Positions 1 through 11,518 of a stretch of DNA of 64,000 nt are shown in pieces. The DNA comes from Camellia lanceoleosa (taxonomy: Eukaryota > Streptophyta > Magnoliopsida > Ericales > Theaceae). Positions within the stretch are counted from its first letter, which is position 1. Each line of letters opens with the position of its first letter. The stretch lies in the NCBI GenBank assembly GCA_025200525.1, contig JANUSC010000052.1:1039048-1103047 (forward strand), read 5' to 3'. The notes beneath the pieces are model-generated. The model was not told where the DNA came from, did no database searches, and was given only the letters and a program-made list of their open reading frames with translations. The translations under genes and the position numbers were made by a program.

Positions 1-1574
1 TCAAGCTTCAGAGTGGGTTGAGACTAAGCTTGGATCATAATCAAAAGCTAACTTATTTGCAAAGTATAAGCTTTTTATCTTCCTTCTTGCTTTCATATCT
101 TTCACTTCCTACGTAATTCTTATTGTTTTGTGTTGCTTTGAGTCTATTCTAAGTGTTTAAGATTGGGTTTGAAGAACTACCAAAAGAGTAGAGAGAGTTT
201 ACACTCTTTCTATATCTTTACCTATAGCTCAAACCTTTCTTTTACACTCCTTTTCTTTGCTCCTTGCCCTGCTTTTCAGAGTTAAAGAAAGGGCTAAAAA
301 TAATGTTTTGAGGTTTCAAAAGTGGAAGTGTTAGCCACCCCTCCTTGTTCTTGCTTAGTAGCCTTGTTCTCCCTCTTCGTTGTTTAGTTTTTTTAGGCTC
401 TTTTCATTAACTTTAAGCCTCTGTTTTTCATCTAATAAGGGTTGTCCTAAGTTGTTTAATTGGTTCAAGCTTTGGTTAATTCATTTGTTGTCTCATAAGT
501 TTGCATACATAACATGTTATATATTGTTCTAAGCTTTTCTTCAATTTATTTCCATGTCTAAAAGTCTAATTTTAATAATCAATCCACCATCCATCTCTTT
601 CATTCTTGAGAATGATTTCAACTGATTGAGGTTGCTCAAAATATGTAAGAAAGACTCCTACTTAATGGCTTCATCTTTTTGGAGTTTTATTGTCAACAGT
701 ATAGTCTCTCTCTCATGCTTTAGAAGAACCTCTCTTTTGACATTACTTCTTGTTTAGAGGACTTTAACATCACCATGGACAAATAGACTAAAGAATGGCA
801 AGGCTTCATAAAATTAGCTTAAAACTTAGAACAACCCATATAAAGAAAATGGTTAGAATCGTTAAACTCGGCCGGACGTTATGCCAAGTTCCTTGTGTCA
901 AGAGTCGTCACTTGCTAATTCATGGTATTTTGATGATTCTTGAAGCGGTGCAACCTCCCTCTTTGAGCTCACTCTATGACAAGAGGAAGGGGTGGTCTTA
1001 TTCATTGTATTCATTGACGTTTGTCCAAACTTGTATTCGGAATCATCAAGCAATCAACTTGCTCGTTGATGGTTTTGGGACCAACTTCATCCTTCTCTTG
1101 ACCCTCTCCATGACAGAGAAGAAAAGATGGGACAAACAGAGTTTGAGAACACTTTGTCTGCACTGGTTCACCTCAGAACACAAAAACAGAGTTTTGCACC
1201 AAATTAAGGTACGGCTGGCCATTTGTAGACCCGGCCAACCATCACTGATGCACGGCTGGCCCTCAGTGCGTGGCCAGCAGTGTAGTTTTACAAAAAACAA
1301 AGGCAATGGCTGAAGGTGAAACAGAGTTGGCTTAGACAGACAGAGTAGCTCTCGGGCGCTATGTATACAACCCTTATCCATCTTCACTTATGCCTTTGTC
1401 AAACCCGATTAATTGTTTCATTAGTGTTATAATTATCATAGGTGTAAATTAATCTTATTGTAATTAGTATTGTTGTAGCCATTGCTTATTGATAATTGGT
1501 ATCGCTAGTTAAATTGTTGTAATAAAGTTGTTAATTAGCTTTGTTAAATTAATTATTATTCATTCGCCCAGTTT
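1..1574. other. Gene-free stretch, no identified feature
   Basis: I recognise no gene, LTR pair or RNA here. A 172-codon open frame at 795-1313 (+) has no recognisable motif, and its opposite strand is also open for 113 codons at 1046-1387, so I do not call it coding. Around 1209-1290 there is a small cluster of CGGCTGGCC / GGCCAGC words. The stretch could be the remains of an old retroelement whose LTR is the LTR-like fragment that follows, but no PBS, gag or pol motif was found. Confidence 0.4.
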
Positions 1575-1978
1575 TGCAATAGTTAGTTAATTCGAACTTT
1601 TGAACATTAATTCGCACCTTCCTATGTGAGGATCAAATGTTGTAATAATGTGTATGTCGTCTGTGCTAAGTGTAAAGTGCGCCATCAAATGCCACACAGC
1701 CCACTGCCCACGCCACGAGTGCACGTACGAGTGTAGATGGTGCAAAGCACCATCCTTATAGTGTGGATGCATGCACACTATCTTTCACCTCACAATTCTA
1801 TATTCAAAGGAATATTCCATGTAGCACTTTATTAAGTGTTCCATATTTTCCTCTCTTTCCGATGTGGGACAAAGCTCCAAACTTATTTCATGCTTTCCAA
1901 AGAAAAACATGGAAGGTTTTTAAAAACACCCAAAAATAAACTATAAATTTGAAAAACCATTTTGAAAATTCCCCAACA
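1575..1978 (-). mobile_element. Possible LTR fragment or small solo LTR
   Basis: Read on the minus strand the segment starts TGTTGGGGAATTTTC and contains GTCCCACATCGG, a word common near the 5' end of plant copia-type LTRs. The other end is placed only by a TG on the plus strand at 1575. The flanking 5-mers (AGTTT at 1570-1574, GTTTT at 1979-1983) do not match in register, so the extent is uncertain. No internal domain or PBS is visible on either side. Confidence 0.35.
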
Positions 1979-2131
1979 GTTTTTTTAATAATCCTTTTAT
2001 TTTCTTTTTAGATTCACTTAATTTAATATTTTTTAATTTTTAATTTTACTTTTAGATTTAAATTCACTTAATCTAAAGACATTTAGAAAAAAATTTGTTG
2101 TGTTTTCTTTCTGAATGTTTTTATTAATACA

Positions 2132-2132
2132 A

Positions 2133-2202
<70 letters not shown>
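2132..2202. repeat. (AAT)n microsatellite
   Basis: A near-perfect run of about 23 AAT units. It is likely length-variable between individuals. Confidence 0.95.
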
Positions 2203-2854
2203 TTAGTATATGTTTGAATTTATAAAAAAAAATCCAATAGTTTAATTTTTAATTCTATTTAGATTATTATATATTAGATTTTCATGTAACAGTATAATTT
2301 AAATATAAAATATGAAGAAATTTCAGCATCATTAATTATCAAAATTGAGAAAATATGAAAAATCAAAAATTAAAAAAATAGATTTAAAAAAATAAAACCA
2401 ACGAAAGTGATTCTTGTTTAGAATTTTAATATCATACATTGATTATTAAAATACTATGTAAAATATTACAAATCATTAAATGTAATTTAAACAAAAAGAA
2501 AGCATATGAAGATAACTTATGAAATTTTGAGATGCAGCACAAATCTTTGTTTAAAAAATGCATGCGTTTTTCTCTATCTAGATTCAAACAAATGCATACA
2601 ACTTTAAAATTCTATCAAAATTATTCATAGTGATTTTATCCATGATGGACAATTGTAAAATTATTATGTGTATCAATATAGAAGCAGATACATGAAATAA
2701 GAAAGAATAATTATTTTTTATTCTTCAATCATCATCAATGTAAAAAGTAGGGAGACAGTTTTATTTATTTTTTATTTTTTATAAGAAGGGAGACGGTTTA
2801 TTTATATTTATATAAGACTTTTGGAAACAGATATATCATTTTTAAGTGTTGAAG

Positions 2855-3312
2855 TCCAAAAATAAAGAGACAGTTGGATTATATAAGACTCTTCATAACT
2901 TTTAAAAAAATATAATAGATTTGAGAGGGTAAAATTAGAATTTAAAAAAAAAGTAAAAATATGCCAGGCTTTTCACACTTTTATAATAGTAGTAGATATA
3001 TCATTTTTGAGTATTTAACCTTAAAAAATAAAGAGATAATTAGTTTATACAAGACTCTTCATGACTTTTAAAAAAATATAATATATTTGATGGGATAAAA
3101 TTAGAATTTAAAAGAAGTGGAAAACATGGCAGACTCTTCACATTTTTATAATAGTAACATTTTTTATTGTTCAACTCTAAAAATAAAGATAGTTGGTTTA
3201 TATAAGACTCTTTATGACTTTTAGAAAATATAATAAATTTGAGAGGGTAAAATTAAAATTTAAAAAAAGTAAAAAATATGACAAACTCTTTACACTTCTA
3301 TAATAGTAGTAA
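2855..3312. repeat. AT-rich tandem repeat, ~160-bp unit, about three copies
   Basis: Three diverged units start with AATAAAGA near 2861, 3027 and 3181. Each runs through TATAAGACTCTT, ATATAAT, GGTAAAATTAGAATTTAAAA and ends with TTTATAATAGTA. A weaker partial copy precedes them from about 2750. No coding potential was seen. Confidence 0.8.
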
Positions 3313-3431
3313 ATGGTCAATTAAATTATAGAAAACTTATTTCTAGATGTTCCCCTTGGTGGTATTTATAACTTTTATTATTCGGAGAGTTGTGTCAAAT
3401 TATTTAGTATAACTTTTATTTATTATTTATT

Positions 3432-3773
3432 GAATAAATTATAAATACATTTTTGAAATTTACTTAAAATACGAATTGTTCCGGTGATTTTGGAAATTAT
3501 ATCTGGCCCCTTGAAGTTTTTAATTTAATAACAAATAATCCATTTTGTCAATAAATCATCAATTCAATTAATAATTTTTAATGATATCATAAATTTATTT
3601 TAACTACTAATTCATGTAATTTTATTATTATATAAAAGTGTAATTACGAATTTTATTTTTTCAGTTAATTATATTAAATAAAAAATTATAACAATGAAAT
3701 ATTTATAATTTTTAAATCATAAGAGACAATTTATATTTGAAATAAATTTTAAAGATATATTTATAACCTACTC
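3432..3773. mobile_element. Mutator-like MITE with ~9-bp TSD
   Basis: The two ends are inverted copies over roughly 45 bp, with a shared core TTATAAATA followed by ATTTTTGAAATTTACTT or its diverged equivalent. The flanks TTATTTATT (3423-3431) and TAATTTATT (3774-3782) match at 8 of 9 positions, as expected for a Mutator-type target duplication. A truncated relative lies in intron 6 of the 5-phosphatase gene (about 53820-53990). It has no coding capacity. Confidence 0.7.
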
Positions 3774-3792
3774 TAATTTATTAGGTACAGTT

Positions 3793-3799
<7 letters not shown>

Positions 3800-3824
<25 letters not shown>

Positions 3825-4008
3825 AGGTCTCCCATGGTATTCTCAGGTTTTTTTTTGGACCCAGGACTAATCTTCCGAAAAAGCTGCCGGGTGCAAATGC
3901 GGGATCTTCTTCCAAGAGGGTTTGCTACATCTACAAAGATTTGAACTCGAAACTTTTACTTAAGCGACCCAAGTCCCTTTTCACTTGGATCAACCCCCAT
4001 TGATATAA
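3800..4008 (-). mobile_element. tRNA-derived SINE with poly(A) tail
   Basis: On the minus strand this is a ~209-bp unit with an A-box-like segment (TTGATCCAAGTGAAAAGGG, about 3978-3996), a B-box-like segment GAGTTCAAATC (about 3938-3948), a body ending GGGAGACCT and a ~25-base A tail (T run at 3800-3824 on the plus strand). It is flanked by the direct repeat TTTTTACTT at 3791-3799 and 4009-4017. These are the marks of Pol III-derived retroposition by LINE machinery. The B box differs from the tRNA consensus at a few bases, so current transcription is doubtful. Confidence 0.8.
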
Positions 4009-4155
4009 TTTTTACTTATAATATCATATCAGTGAGCCTTTTCTTTATTTGGAGCATTCAGAATATTCCAGGAGCCAGCCGGCCTTCTGGTTCAATTGGT
4101 CAAGAGTCATTGCGTGCCCACCCAAACATCAGACTTGTCTATTATAAATTTATAA

Positions 4156-4784
4156 GGACAAATTACACTAATTGTCTTTATAGTTTGGGATTCGTGTCAT
4201 TTTGATTATTGATTTTTTAATTATGAAATATTTGATTCTAAATTTTGAATCTTATTTCAAATAAGGACAATTGAAGCTATCATTACTAATTCCAATGGCA
4301 AAATTGTCAATTTGATAAAATATAAACTAATTTGATAAAAATAAATGTCAAAAAAATATTTTTAAAATTTTGAAAATTATTTCTACCCACCAAAAATAAA
4401 ATTATGTAAAGTTGATAAAAATTACATGATTAATTTTTAAAAATTAATTTTACATGATCATCATCTAAACACATAATAAAAATTAATTTAGTAAAAAATA
4501 AATAAACAAATATCTAAAAGATTTATCAATTTCATATAATTTTATTTTTAGTACGTAGAAATAATTTTTAAAAATTTAAAAATATTTTTTTGATATTTAT
4601 TTTTGTCAATTAATTTATATTTTATTAAATTGACGGTTTTGCCCTTCAAAAATCCAATGATATCTTCAATTGTTCTTGTTTTGAATAAAATTTAAAATTC
4701 AAGATCAAATATGTCAGAATTAAAAAGTCAAAAATTAAAATAATACAAATCTTAAACTATAAAGACCGTTGGTGTGATTCACCC
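4156..4784. mobile_element. Mutator-like element with long TIRs and perfect 9-bp TSD
   Basis: A 629-bp foldback element. The left arm (about 4156-4395) and right arm (about 4545-4784) are diverged inverted copies of each other, ending GGACAAATTACAC and, as the reverse complement, GGGTGAATCACAC. It is bounded by AATTTATAA at 4147-4155 and 4785-4793, a perfect 9-bp duplication. The centre near 4437 is a short AT palindrome. There is no open frame, so it is non-autonomous. The TSD length and long TIRs place it with MULE-type elements. Confidence 0.85.
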
Positions 4785-4793
4785 AATTTATAA

Positions 4794-5209
4794 TCATCCT
4801 ACTTTTACTTCGGCTATGGCCCCTTCACACCTGGTGGTGATCTTCAATCCTTAATCTTTAGCCTTTTAATGGAGCTTAATTAGAGAAGTTATTTTGTGGT
4901 CTTAGAATCTTATTTCAGGCGTTGCAATCTAAAAAGAGATATAAAAGTGATAAAGTCTTATTGTTTTAATCAATAGAATTCAAATAAGAGCACCACATGT
5001 ATATGTTTCTTGACCAAATTATAATTTCCTACTTAAATGATATATATATATATATATAATTTTATGATACAGATCTATATATGTGATGTTTGGTTATAAT
5101 TCAATTTTTATTTTAGTTGTGATTCCTTACCCAAGAAATATTAATAATTTATACAAGTAAATAATTTTAATAAATTTTATATAATGATTTTACAATTTTT
5201 AAAATAATA
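4794..5209. other. AT-rich intergenic DNA
   Basis: No gene is seen. It includes a (TA)n run at about 5039-5058. Confidence 0.6.
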
Positions 5210-5665
5210 TTTTGCGACGGCTAAACACCGTCGCAACAGAAAAATCAATAAAATTAATAAAAAAATTCAGAGCAAAATGCTTTTGCAACGGTTATCAAAA
5301 GTGTCACTAAAATTCTACATCCGTTTTAGCTTGGTATATTTATGTCACCAAACGTCGGTCCAAATTTATCGCGATGGTCTAGTCTGTTTCTAAAAGGTAT
5401 GTATTAGCGACAGATACTAATTCAATCACAAAATAAAAAGATTATTACTACTTTTCTAAGACCTTACTAACTGTCGCAAAAGACGTACATGTCCGTCGCC
5501 AATAAAGGGTGATGGTTTTAATCTGTCTCAAAAAGATTTTGCTCCACCTTTTCTTGCCTCACCCTCATTTCGGTCACAAAACCATAGCAAAAAGTATTAG
5601 CGATTTTTTTTTTTCACTTTTTGCAACCGATTGTATTTTTCGCTAAAAATTCTCTTTTAGTAGTG
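5210..5665. mobile_element. CACTA-like (En/Spm) element end with subterminal repeats
   Basis: The right edge, read on the minus strand, begins CACTACTAAAAGAGAATTTTTAGCG, the typical terminal form of plant CACTA elements (CACTACTAG/A followed by A-rich bases). Inside are repeated GCGACGG / CCGTCGC / GTCAC-like words in both orientations (5214-5245, 5285-5300, 5400-5500, 5585-5645), resembling subterminal repeats. I found no matching left CACTA terminus, so this is a fragment or a decayed copy. It encodes no transposase. Confidence 0.6.
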
Positions 5666-5712
5666 TTTTATTCACACACAAAATTAGGTTGATTTGATAA
5701 TTGTAACATATT

Positions 5713-6205
5713 TAGGCCCCGTTTGGTGTAGCTTTTAAAACAAATTATAGATTACAACTTAACAGATTATAGATTATGAATTTAATCAGAAGTTGTTAAT
5801 CTGTTTGGTGTAACTGTTGGATTATAAATTTAAGTTGCTGAGTAGTGTTTGCTAAATAAGCTGTGAAGTAGCTTTTTCAATTAACTTTTACTTTTTATTA
5901 TTCACTACTTGTCTACATTTCTCATAAAAAAAAAATAATAATAATCTATAGTCTATTTGAGTCTTTTTCTATTTTTAAAAAAATAAAAAAATAAAAAAAA
6001 TTAAGAGTATAACCATAAATTAACATGTCCACAGTAGAAACTAATAATCAGAAACAAGGGGTGAGTAACTTCTCAGAATCAACTTTTTTGAGTTAAAATA
6101 AATTGTTAGAATTAGAAGCTGTTTGAAATAAGTTTAACCAAACAGTTCAAAATAAATTTTCGAAAGGTAGAAGCTATAAATAGGCTCAAAAAAGGTCAAA
6201 CAAAC
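5713..6205. mobile_element. hAT-like MITE, cut by the element B insertion
   Basis: The left edge is TAGGCCCCGTTTGGTG, the usual terminal sequence of plant hAT MITEs. GTTTGGTGTAACTG recurs at about 5804, and CCAAACAG at about 6138 is in the opposite orientation. The right end should lie at or beyond 6205, where retroelement B interrupts (GGTCAAACAAAC, continuing with CACCTCC at 36346). I could not identify an 8-bp TSD. Confidence 0.5.
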
Positions 6206-6841
6206 TATCACGACCCAAACCCGCCCCTATGGGTTTAGTGTCACGACCCTAACCCGCCCCCGTGGGTTAAGGACGTAACCGGCCAGTAATCATGAGATTA
6301 CCTACGGCCTCAAACTGATCCAAACGTATTTTAACAGAGTTAATGGGGGCCAAACGGAAGCAAATCAAAAGTTTGTCCATAGAGCTGTGCTTACATGGCA
6401 CATCAAAACAACCATATACATAGACATTAATAACTCACAACAGTAAAGTAGTAGCATGAGTTCTATATAAACAAGATCATACAAGTCCAGGTCAACCCAT
6501 CAGAACTATATACAGAATTACACCAAGTCTTCGCCATCATGACAACATAAAATAGATAACAAAAGGCTGAGACAAGTCTCATGCATGAGACACGAGGGCT
6601 GACTCTCCAAAACTTGGGTTGTTCTACACAGGCTTCACTGAGGCTGGGTCTGGACCTCTCTTGGCTCACCTACAAAGACATGAATGAGCGTGAGCGATAG
6701 CCCAGTGAATAATATCAATTACAGAATTTATGCGACGAGACGTAGAACAACATTTTCCAAACGGCCTTGGGCCCAATTCATATCTATAGTTAACATATAT
6801 AAGGGTAATTTAAATCAAGTAACCATAGTTCCGTACATACT

Positions 6842-7410
6842 GGCCTTTGGCCCATTCAGATTTACATTCATGACAAAACGGCCTTCGGCCCATTCGGTCA
6901 TGTCAAAACGGCCTTTGGCCCAATCATTCATTTCAAAACGGCCTTTGGCCCACTCATTCATTTCAAAACGGCCTTTGGCCCACTCATTCATGTCGGAACG
7001 GCCTTCGGCCCATACATTCGTATCAAACGACCTTTGGTCCATTCATGCTTATCAAAACGATCTTGGGTCCATTTATGCTCATCAAAATGACCTTGGGTCC
7101 ATTTATTCTTATCAGAACGACCTTGGGTCCATTTATGCTTATCAAAACGACCTTGGGTCCATTTATGCTTATCAGAACGACCTTGGGTCCATTTATGCTT
7201 ATCAAAATGACCTTGGGTCCGTTTATGCTTATCAGAACGACCTTGGGTCCGTTTATGCTTATCAGAACGACCTTGGGTCCGTTTATGCTTATCAGAACGA
7301 CCTTGGGTCCATTTATGCTTATCAAAATGACCTTGGGTCCATTTATGCTTATCAGAACAACCTTGGGTCCATTTATGCTTATTAAAACGACCTTGGGTCC
7401 ATTTATGCAT
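6842..7410. repeat. 30-bp minisatellite inside LTR C
   Basis: Seventeen units fall in strict 30-bp register from 6911 to 7410, with two or three looser units before them. Early units read GGCCTTTGGCCCA plus ATTCATTTCAAAAC. Later units read GACCTTGGGTCCA plus TTTATGCTTATCAGAAC. Each core is an imperfect palindrome (GGCCTTTGGCC, GACCTTGGGTC). Because 30 is a multiple of three, long open frames appear on both strands (for example 6684-7385 + and 6988-7410 -). They are a by-product of the repeat, not genes. Confidence 0.95.
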
Positions 7411-7739
7411 TCATATCAGACTTACGTCCACAATCCCAATTAGCAATTCATAAAGCTTAAAAGGAAGTAAACAATTGGACATTCACAAGCATTCAAATAT
7501 TGATATTACTCACAGTGATCGGCTTGTAGATTTGCCCTGGAGCTTAACCCTACATATTTCATGAACACAAAAGAGTCATTAATAGTTCAATCCGTTCTTT
7601 AATTCACATACTCTTCATTAGGCTTTATTCTTATCTCATTAACTCATTTACAATGCTTAACACATGTCTAAGAGTGTTTACAAGTGAAAGAGAACGAAAA
7701 ACAAAACACAGGATGCATATTCAAAATTTCAGAAAACAG

Positions 7740-7972
7740 GGTCCCCGCTCAAGCGTGGGATTCCCCGCTCAAGCGGACCCTTAAGTCTGCAAAAGTACTG
7801 GTTGCCCCAAATTTTCGCTCGAGCGTGAACTCGACCGCTCGAGCGTACTGCCTGTCTACATGGCTCCCCGCTCGAGCGTCAACTTCCCCGCTTGAGCGGA
7901 TACCATGTCTACAGAAAATGCTAGGAGCTCGAATTCTCCGCTCGAGCGGCACTTCCCCCGCTCGAGCGGAAG
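7740..7972. repeat. CGCTCGAGCG palindrome cluster in LTR C
   Basis: About nine copies of the 10-bp palindrome or one-base variants (CGCTCAAGCG, CGCTTGAGCG), five of them exact, spaced about 15-50 bp apart with unrelated sequence between. It is the counterpart of the clusters at 10087-10406 and 35026-35322. The function is unknown. Conserved placement in diverged LTRs suggests a regulatory role (inference). Confidence 0.8.
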
Positions 7973-10086
7973 TAAAAATCCTGGAAATTCTAGGTTGTGT
8001 TCTTAAGCTTCAATTCAATTTCCCAGCTACCATTCTTGCATGCAAAGGCTCAAATCTCAAATATAATCATACTAACATGGTTCCCTTGCAAGATTATAGC
8101 ATTATGAAGTTCAATTTCTTGATTTACCTACATGCATGTCCCAAAACATGACAAACTCATCACCAATATAACAAATTCATGCATTCAAGCTCATATCTTT
8201 AATTATTCAAACATGTAAGGCCATCTTGACTTCATTTCCATTTCAAAGATGCAAATGGTGCCAAAACTCAACAAAACCAAGCTTGCATGCATGATCAAAC
8301 TTCAATTTTTGCTTAATCGACATGATGCATGCTAGATTATGCAACTTATGGTAATTCAAAAGAAATTTTATGCATGCATGGTCATATCTCATCAAGACCA
8401 ATTTAAATCTTACTCTTAATCACAAAAATACTTGAGCTCACAAGATCACACGTTCAATTCATTAATTCAAGAGTCAATGGCTTACCTAGAAGCTTAATCC
8501 TCACAGTTTAAGGTAATTTCTTGAACTAGCCTCCAAGATCACCAAGCTTTAGGACCAAAATCTCAATTTCCTTCACCCTCTCTCTCTTAGCCGACCCTCT
8601 CTCAAGTCTAAGAGTTTTTCATCAGCCAAAAGAAGCTTAAAGGAGAGAAATGAGGGTGTAATTGACCCTTAATAAGCACCCACTCAACACATTATTTTAT
8701 TATAAAACAATTGGGCACTTAATTCATCAATTTAATCAACTTAATCTGACCCAAAATCAATTTCCAATTAAATTTCACCGTAGGCTCTAAAAATTATGCC
8801 AATCACAATGGCGTAATCAATTCCCGGTTCCGTGGCCCATAAGGCCCTCAATTTAATTCCGAAGCGGATTATTCAAATAGATATTCCTACGATGAACAGA
8901 TAAAATCCCAAAATCACATATACCCACATAATGGTACACAAAATCATATCAAAACATATAATCACATACGTATTAGGGACCAATTAACATAATATAGAAC
9001 AGGGGTATCACATTTAGCATCGCAACCGGCTAGTAATCCGTGATTACCGAAGGCCAGCTTAACAAAAATGACAATAATATAGAGTAAAGGGGCTGGCGGA
9101 AGCCAAAACAGTAAATAAAAGATGTCCAATGAGCTGTGACAATCTGGATGCAAAAAGTCTTTTTATAAACATGCCACATTGGTAACCAAAACATATGTAC
9201 GTGCGACATATACACAAACATCCATATTAGGGACCAAATCTCTAACTATAACTGTACGGTCAAGTCTTAACCATTTATTACAGAATAGAGGCAAAAGGGG
9301 GAATCTAAAACACCCCAAAATAGCCTTGGCTTTGACAAAACGGGAGCTTCGCCTGACGCTCCTAGTTTCGGTCCGGTGCCTGGACACCTACATTTAAATA
9401 TAAACAGTGAGCTAAAACCCAGTGAATAACATATGCATAAAGGGGTTAAGAATAAATGTCCTTTCAGCAATCAAAACAGTCCATTGTATCAGTAAATTAG
9501 CTATTCAACTAGTGGCTCATATTTCATGTCATAACAGTCATTTAGAAAACATAATAGTCATACATGGTACATCCAATAGCAAAGCAGTACAGTAGGTCTT
9601 AACAGACCGAACAGTCAATTGATAGCCATCATAATAGTAAACAGTAGTAGTTCCAAACATGGGAACCGATAGAGATCTCTGTGACAGTAGCAGTAATAGT
9701 TCAGTAACAGTAAATTGCTATGGATGCCACGAATACAGTTCACAAATTGGACAAACATTCATTCATTAAACAATAACGTTTCAGTAAGCAGAATAGTTGA
9801 TCATTCAGAAAATAATTATAATTAAACATATTTTTACAACATTGTTACTCACAGAGCATTGGGCTATAGACAAGCTAACGAGTGTCCTCGAATGCCAATC
9901 CTACAGAGTAACAGAACGAACACACACTCGGGATTAATAACTTAGCCCCTAACTATACTTGGTGTGGTGCTATAATATTATCCGTATTAAGATGTCTTAA
10001 ACTTGGCTTAGGAATGTCTAGGATGGAATGAGGATGCGAAAATGCACTTTAAAACACTTTTCAAATTTTTGCTAAAACAGGGGTTT

Positions 10087-10406
10087 CGCTCGAGCGTGAC
10101 TTTCTACGCTCGAGCGAGCCTGCCAAAATAGAGGGGTCGCTCAAGCATGGACTTCCTCGCTCGAGCGGTCTGTAAAAATGCAAAAAGTGCTGGATGTTGA
10201 AAATCCCCGCTTAACGCTCGCTCAATGCTTGCTCGAGCGTGAGACACAGCTATTCGCTCGACGTAGGTCTCATCGCTTAAGCGTTCATCTGTGTGCACCA
10301 AAAACCTGAGAACTTGCAATCTACGCTCGAGCCAGAATTCCTCCGCTCGAGCGGAGCTCCGAACAAAAGATGGTCGCTCGAGCATGGAATCCTTCGCTCG
10401 AGCGTG
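10087..10406. repeat. CGCTCGAGCG palindrome cluster in 3' LTR of B
   Basis: Five exact and several near-exact copies of the palindrome in ~320 bp, equivalent in position to 35026-35322 in the 5' LTR. Some copies are reduced by C-to-T or G-to-A changes (for example CGCTCGAGCA, CGCTTAAGCG), as expected for methylated CpG decay. Confidence 0.85.
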
Positions 10407-11422
10407 GAAGCCAAAGTCTAGAATTTCCAGATTTGCCTCCCAAACTCAAACCAAGCATTCAACACATCAAAACTCAACCTTTTGGGCCCATTTTCTGGAA
10501 AACACTTGAAAACCAACAATATAACATGTTTTGAAGATCAATTTTGTAAGATCAAGCCCAAAGGTAAGCCAATCGAACACCAATTTTAAAGAAACTTGAA
10601 GAACAATGCAAGAACATTACATGCAAGTGTTCTAATGAATTCCAATGCTCCAAAACATGACCAAATGCAAGATTGAGCTCAAAACTATGGTGAATTCATG
10701 GACTACAACCAAAATGTGGACATACATGTGGAAATTCTTATGAAAACAACCTCAAAATGCTAGAGTATGTACACACATGCATGAATCTATTCTCAATTCA
10801 ACTCTTTAAATTAATTCATGACTCATAATCACTAATTTACCATGAACCATGCAAGGAATAACTTAAATACACAATTAAGAAGATGATTTTCCTACCTTAG
10901 GCCTTGAATTCTAGGTGTGAAAGCTCAAATATGCAAATTCCCTTCAATTCTTCTAAGTTCAAGCAAAATCCTTCTTGAAGAACTCAATTTCTCTCACTCT
11001 TCCTTTCTCACTCGGTTTGGTCTAAAGAAGATGAGCAAATGATGTATTAAAATGATGTAAAGTGGAGGATAGGTGGTCTAGAATCAAGCCACTTAGTGGC
11101 AAAAGTGCAAATATCTCAAACCAATGTATTCTAACATTATTTAATCTAATTTAATCATTCCAAGTCAAATTTTAATTGAACCTACCATGAAATCACATAA
11201 ATTTTAACTAGCATATAACACTAATCAATTTTTGATTCGGCCGCCGATAAGGCCTTCAATTTGCGGTTCGAAATTAAAAAATGAACAGATCATTTAACGG
11301 CAAACAGATAGAAATGCAACTAATGCAACACATTCATATAAACAGATCAAGATTTCATTCTAATCATTTACTTATTATGCTTAATCACAGATTAGCACTA
11401 ATCAGAGGTGAGGGTTGTCACA

Positions 11423-11435
11423 GTTTCCCCTCCTT
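11423..11435 (-). other. Polypurine tract of element B
   Basis: On the minus strand AAGGAGGGGAAAC lies directly before the start of the 3' LTR (TGTGACAACCC). This is the primer site for plus-strand DNA synthesis in LTR elements. The 3' end of the B reading frame (11436-11518) precedes it and continues in frame-like fashion from the chromodomain-like tail that is cut at 29307. Confidence 0.85.
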
Positions 11436-11518
11436 AAAAAGAGTTTGGTCCTCCAAACTCGAATTACCTTCATTTTGGAAGAATACAGGATTCAGAAGGA
11501 ACAGTTCAGGATACCATT

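Larger units (their letters stand above)
6239..9012 (-). mobile_element. Solo LTR C, chromovirus relative
   Basis: A 2774-bp LTR inserted in the 3' LTR of B, flanked by the perfect TSD TTTAG (6234-6238, 9013-9017). On the minus strand it runs from TGTGATACCCC to GGGTCGTGACA. It shares the B-family plan (TGTCACGACC start, CGCTCGAGCG cluster, GGCCNATAAGGCC word near the other end) but is clearly a different subfamily and contains a long 30-bp minisatellite absent from B. No internal domain follows, so it probably formed by LTR-LTR recombination. Confidence 0.9.
6206..11422 (-). repeat. 3' LTR of element B, split by solo LTR C
   Basis: The LTR consists of 6206-6238 plus 9018-11422 (2438 bp), with TTTAG repeated at 9013-9017 by the insertion of LTR C. 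Terminal bases are TATCACGACC on the left (TGTCACGAC in the other copy) and GGGTTGTCACA on the right. It aligns throughout with 33938-36340. In the first ~88 bases from the word CGCAACCGG I count five differences between the two LTRs. Small ORFs at 9179-9397 and its partner at 34131-34343 are conserved only because the LTRs are copies. Confidence 0.9.

Noticed and set aside
795..1387. 172-codon open frame on the plus strand and 113-codon frame opposite
   Set aside because: No recognisable motif, no neighbouring domain, and both strands open. Not enough to call a gene.
3938..3996. tRNA-like A and B boxes
   Set aside because: Not a tRNA gene: no cloverleaf, and the unit has a poly(A) tail and TSD, so it is a SINE.
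6842..7410. Regularly spaced 30-bp repeats suggesting a CRISPR array
   Set aside because: Units are directly abutting with no variable spacers, and the context is a plant LTR.
6684..7443. Long open frames on both strands (up to 233 codons) with repeated peptides
   Set aside because: They come from the 30-bp minisatellite, whose period is a multiple of three. Several frames on both strands are open at once, and the sequence is inside an LTR.
9179..9397. Small ORF conserved at 34131-34343
   Set aside because: Conserved only because both are copies of the same LTR; no known protein features.
7684..10509. ORFs rich in Arg/Ala/Ser over 7684-8151 and 10104-10509 (and 34957-35334, 63194-63683)
   Set aside because: They read through the CGCTCGAGCG palindrome clusters in LTRs. 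The peptides reflect the repeated DNA word.
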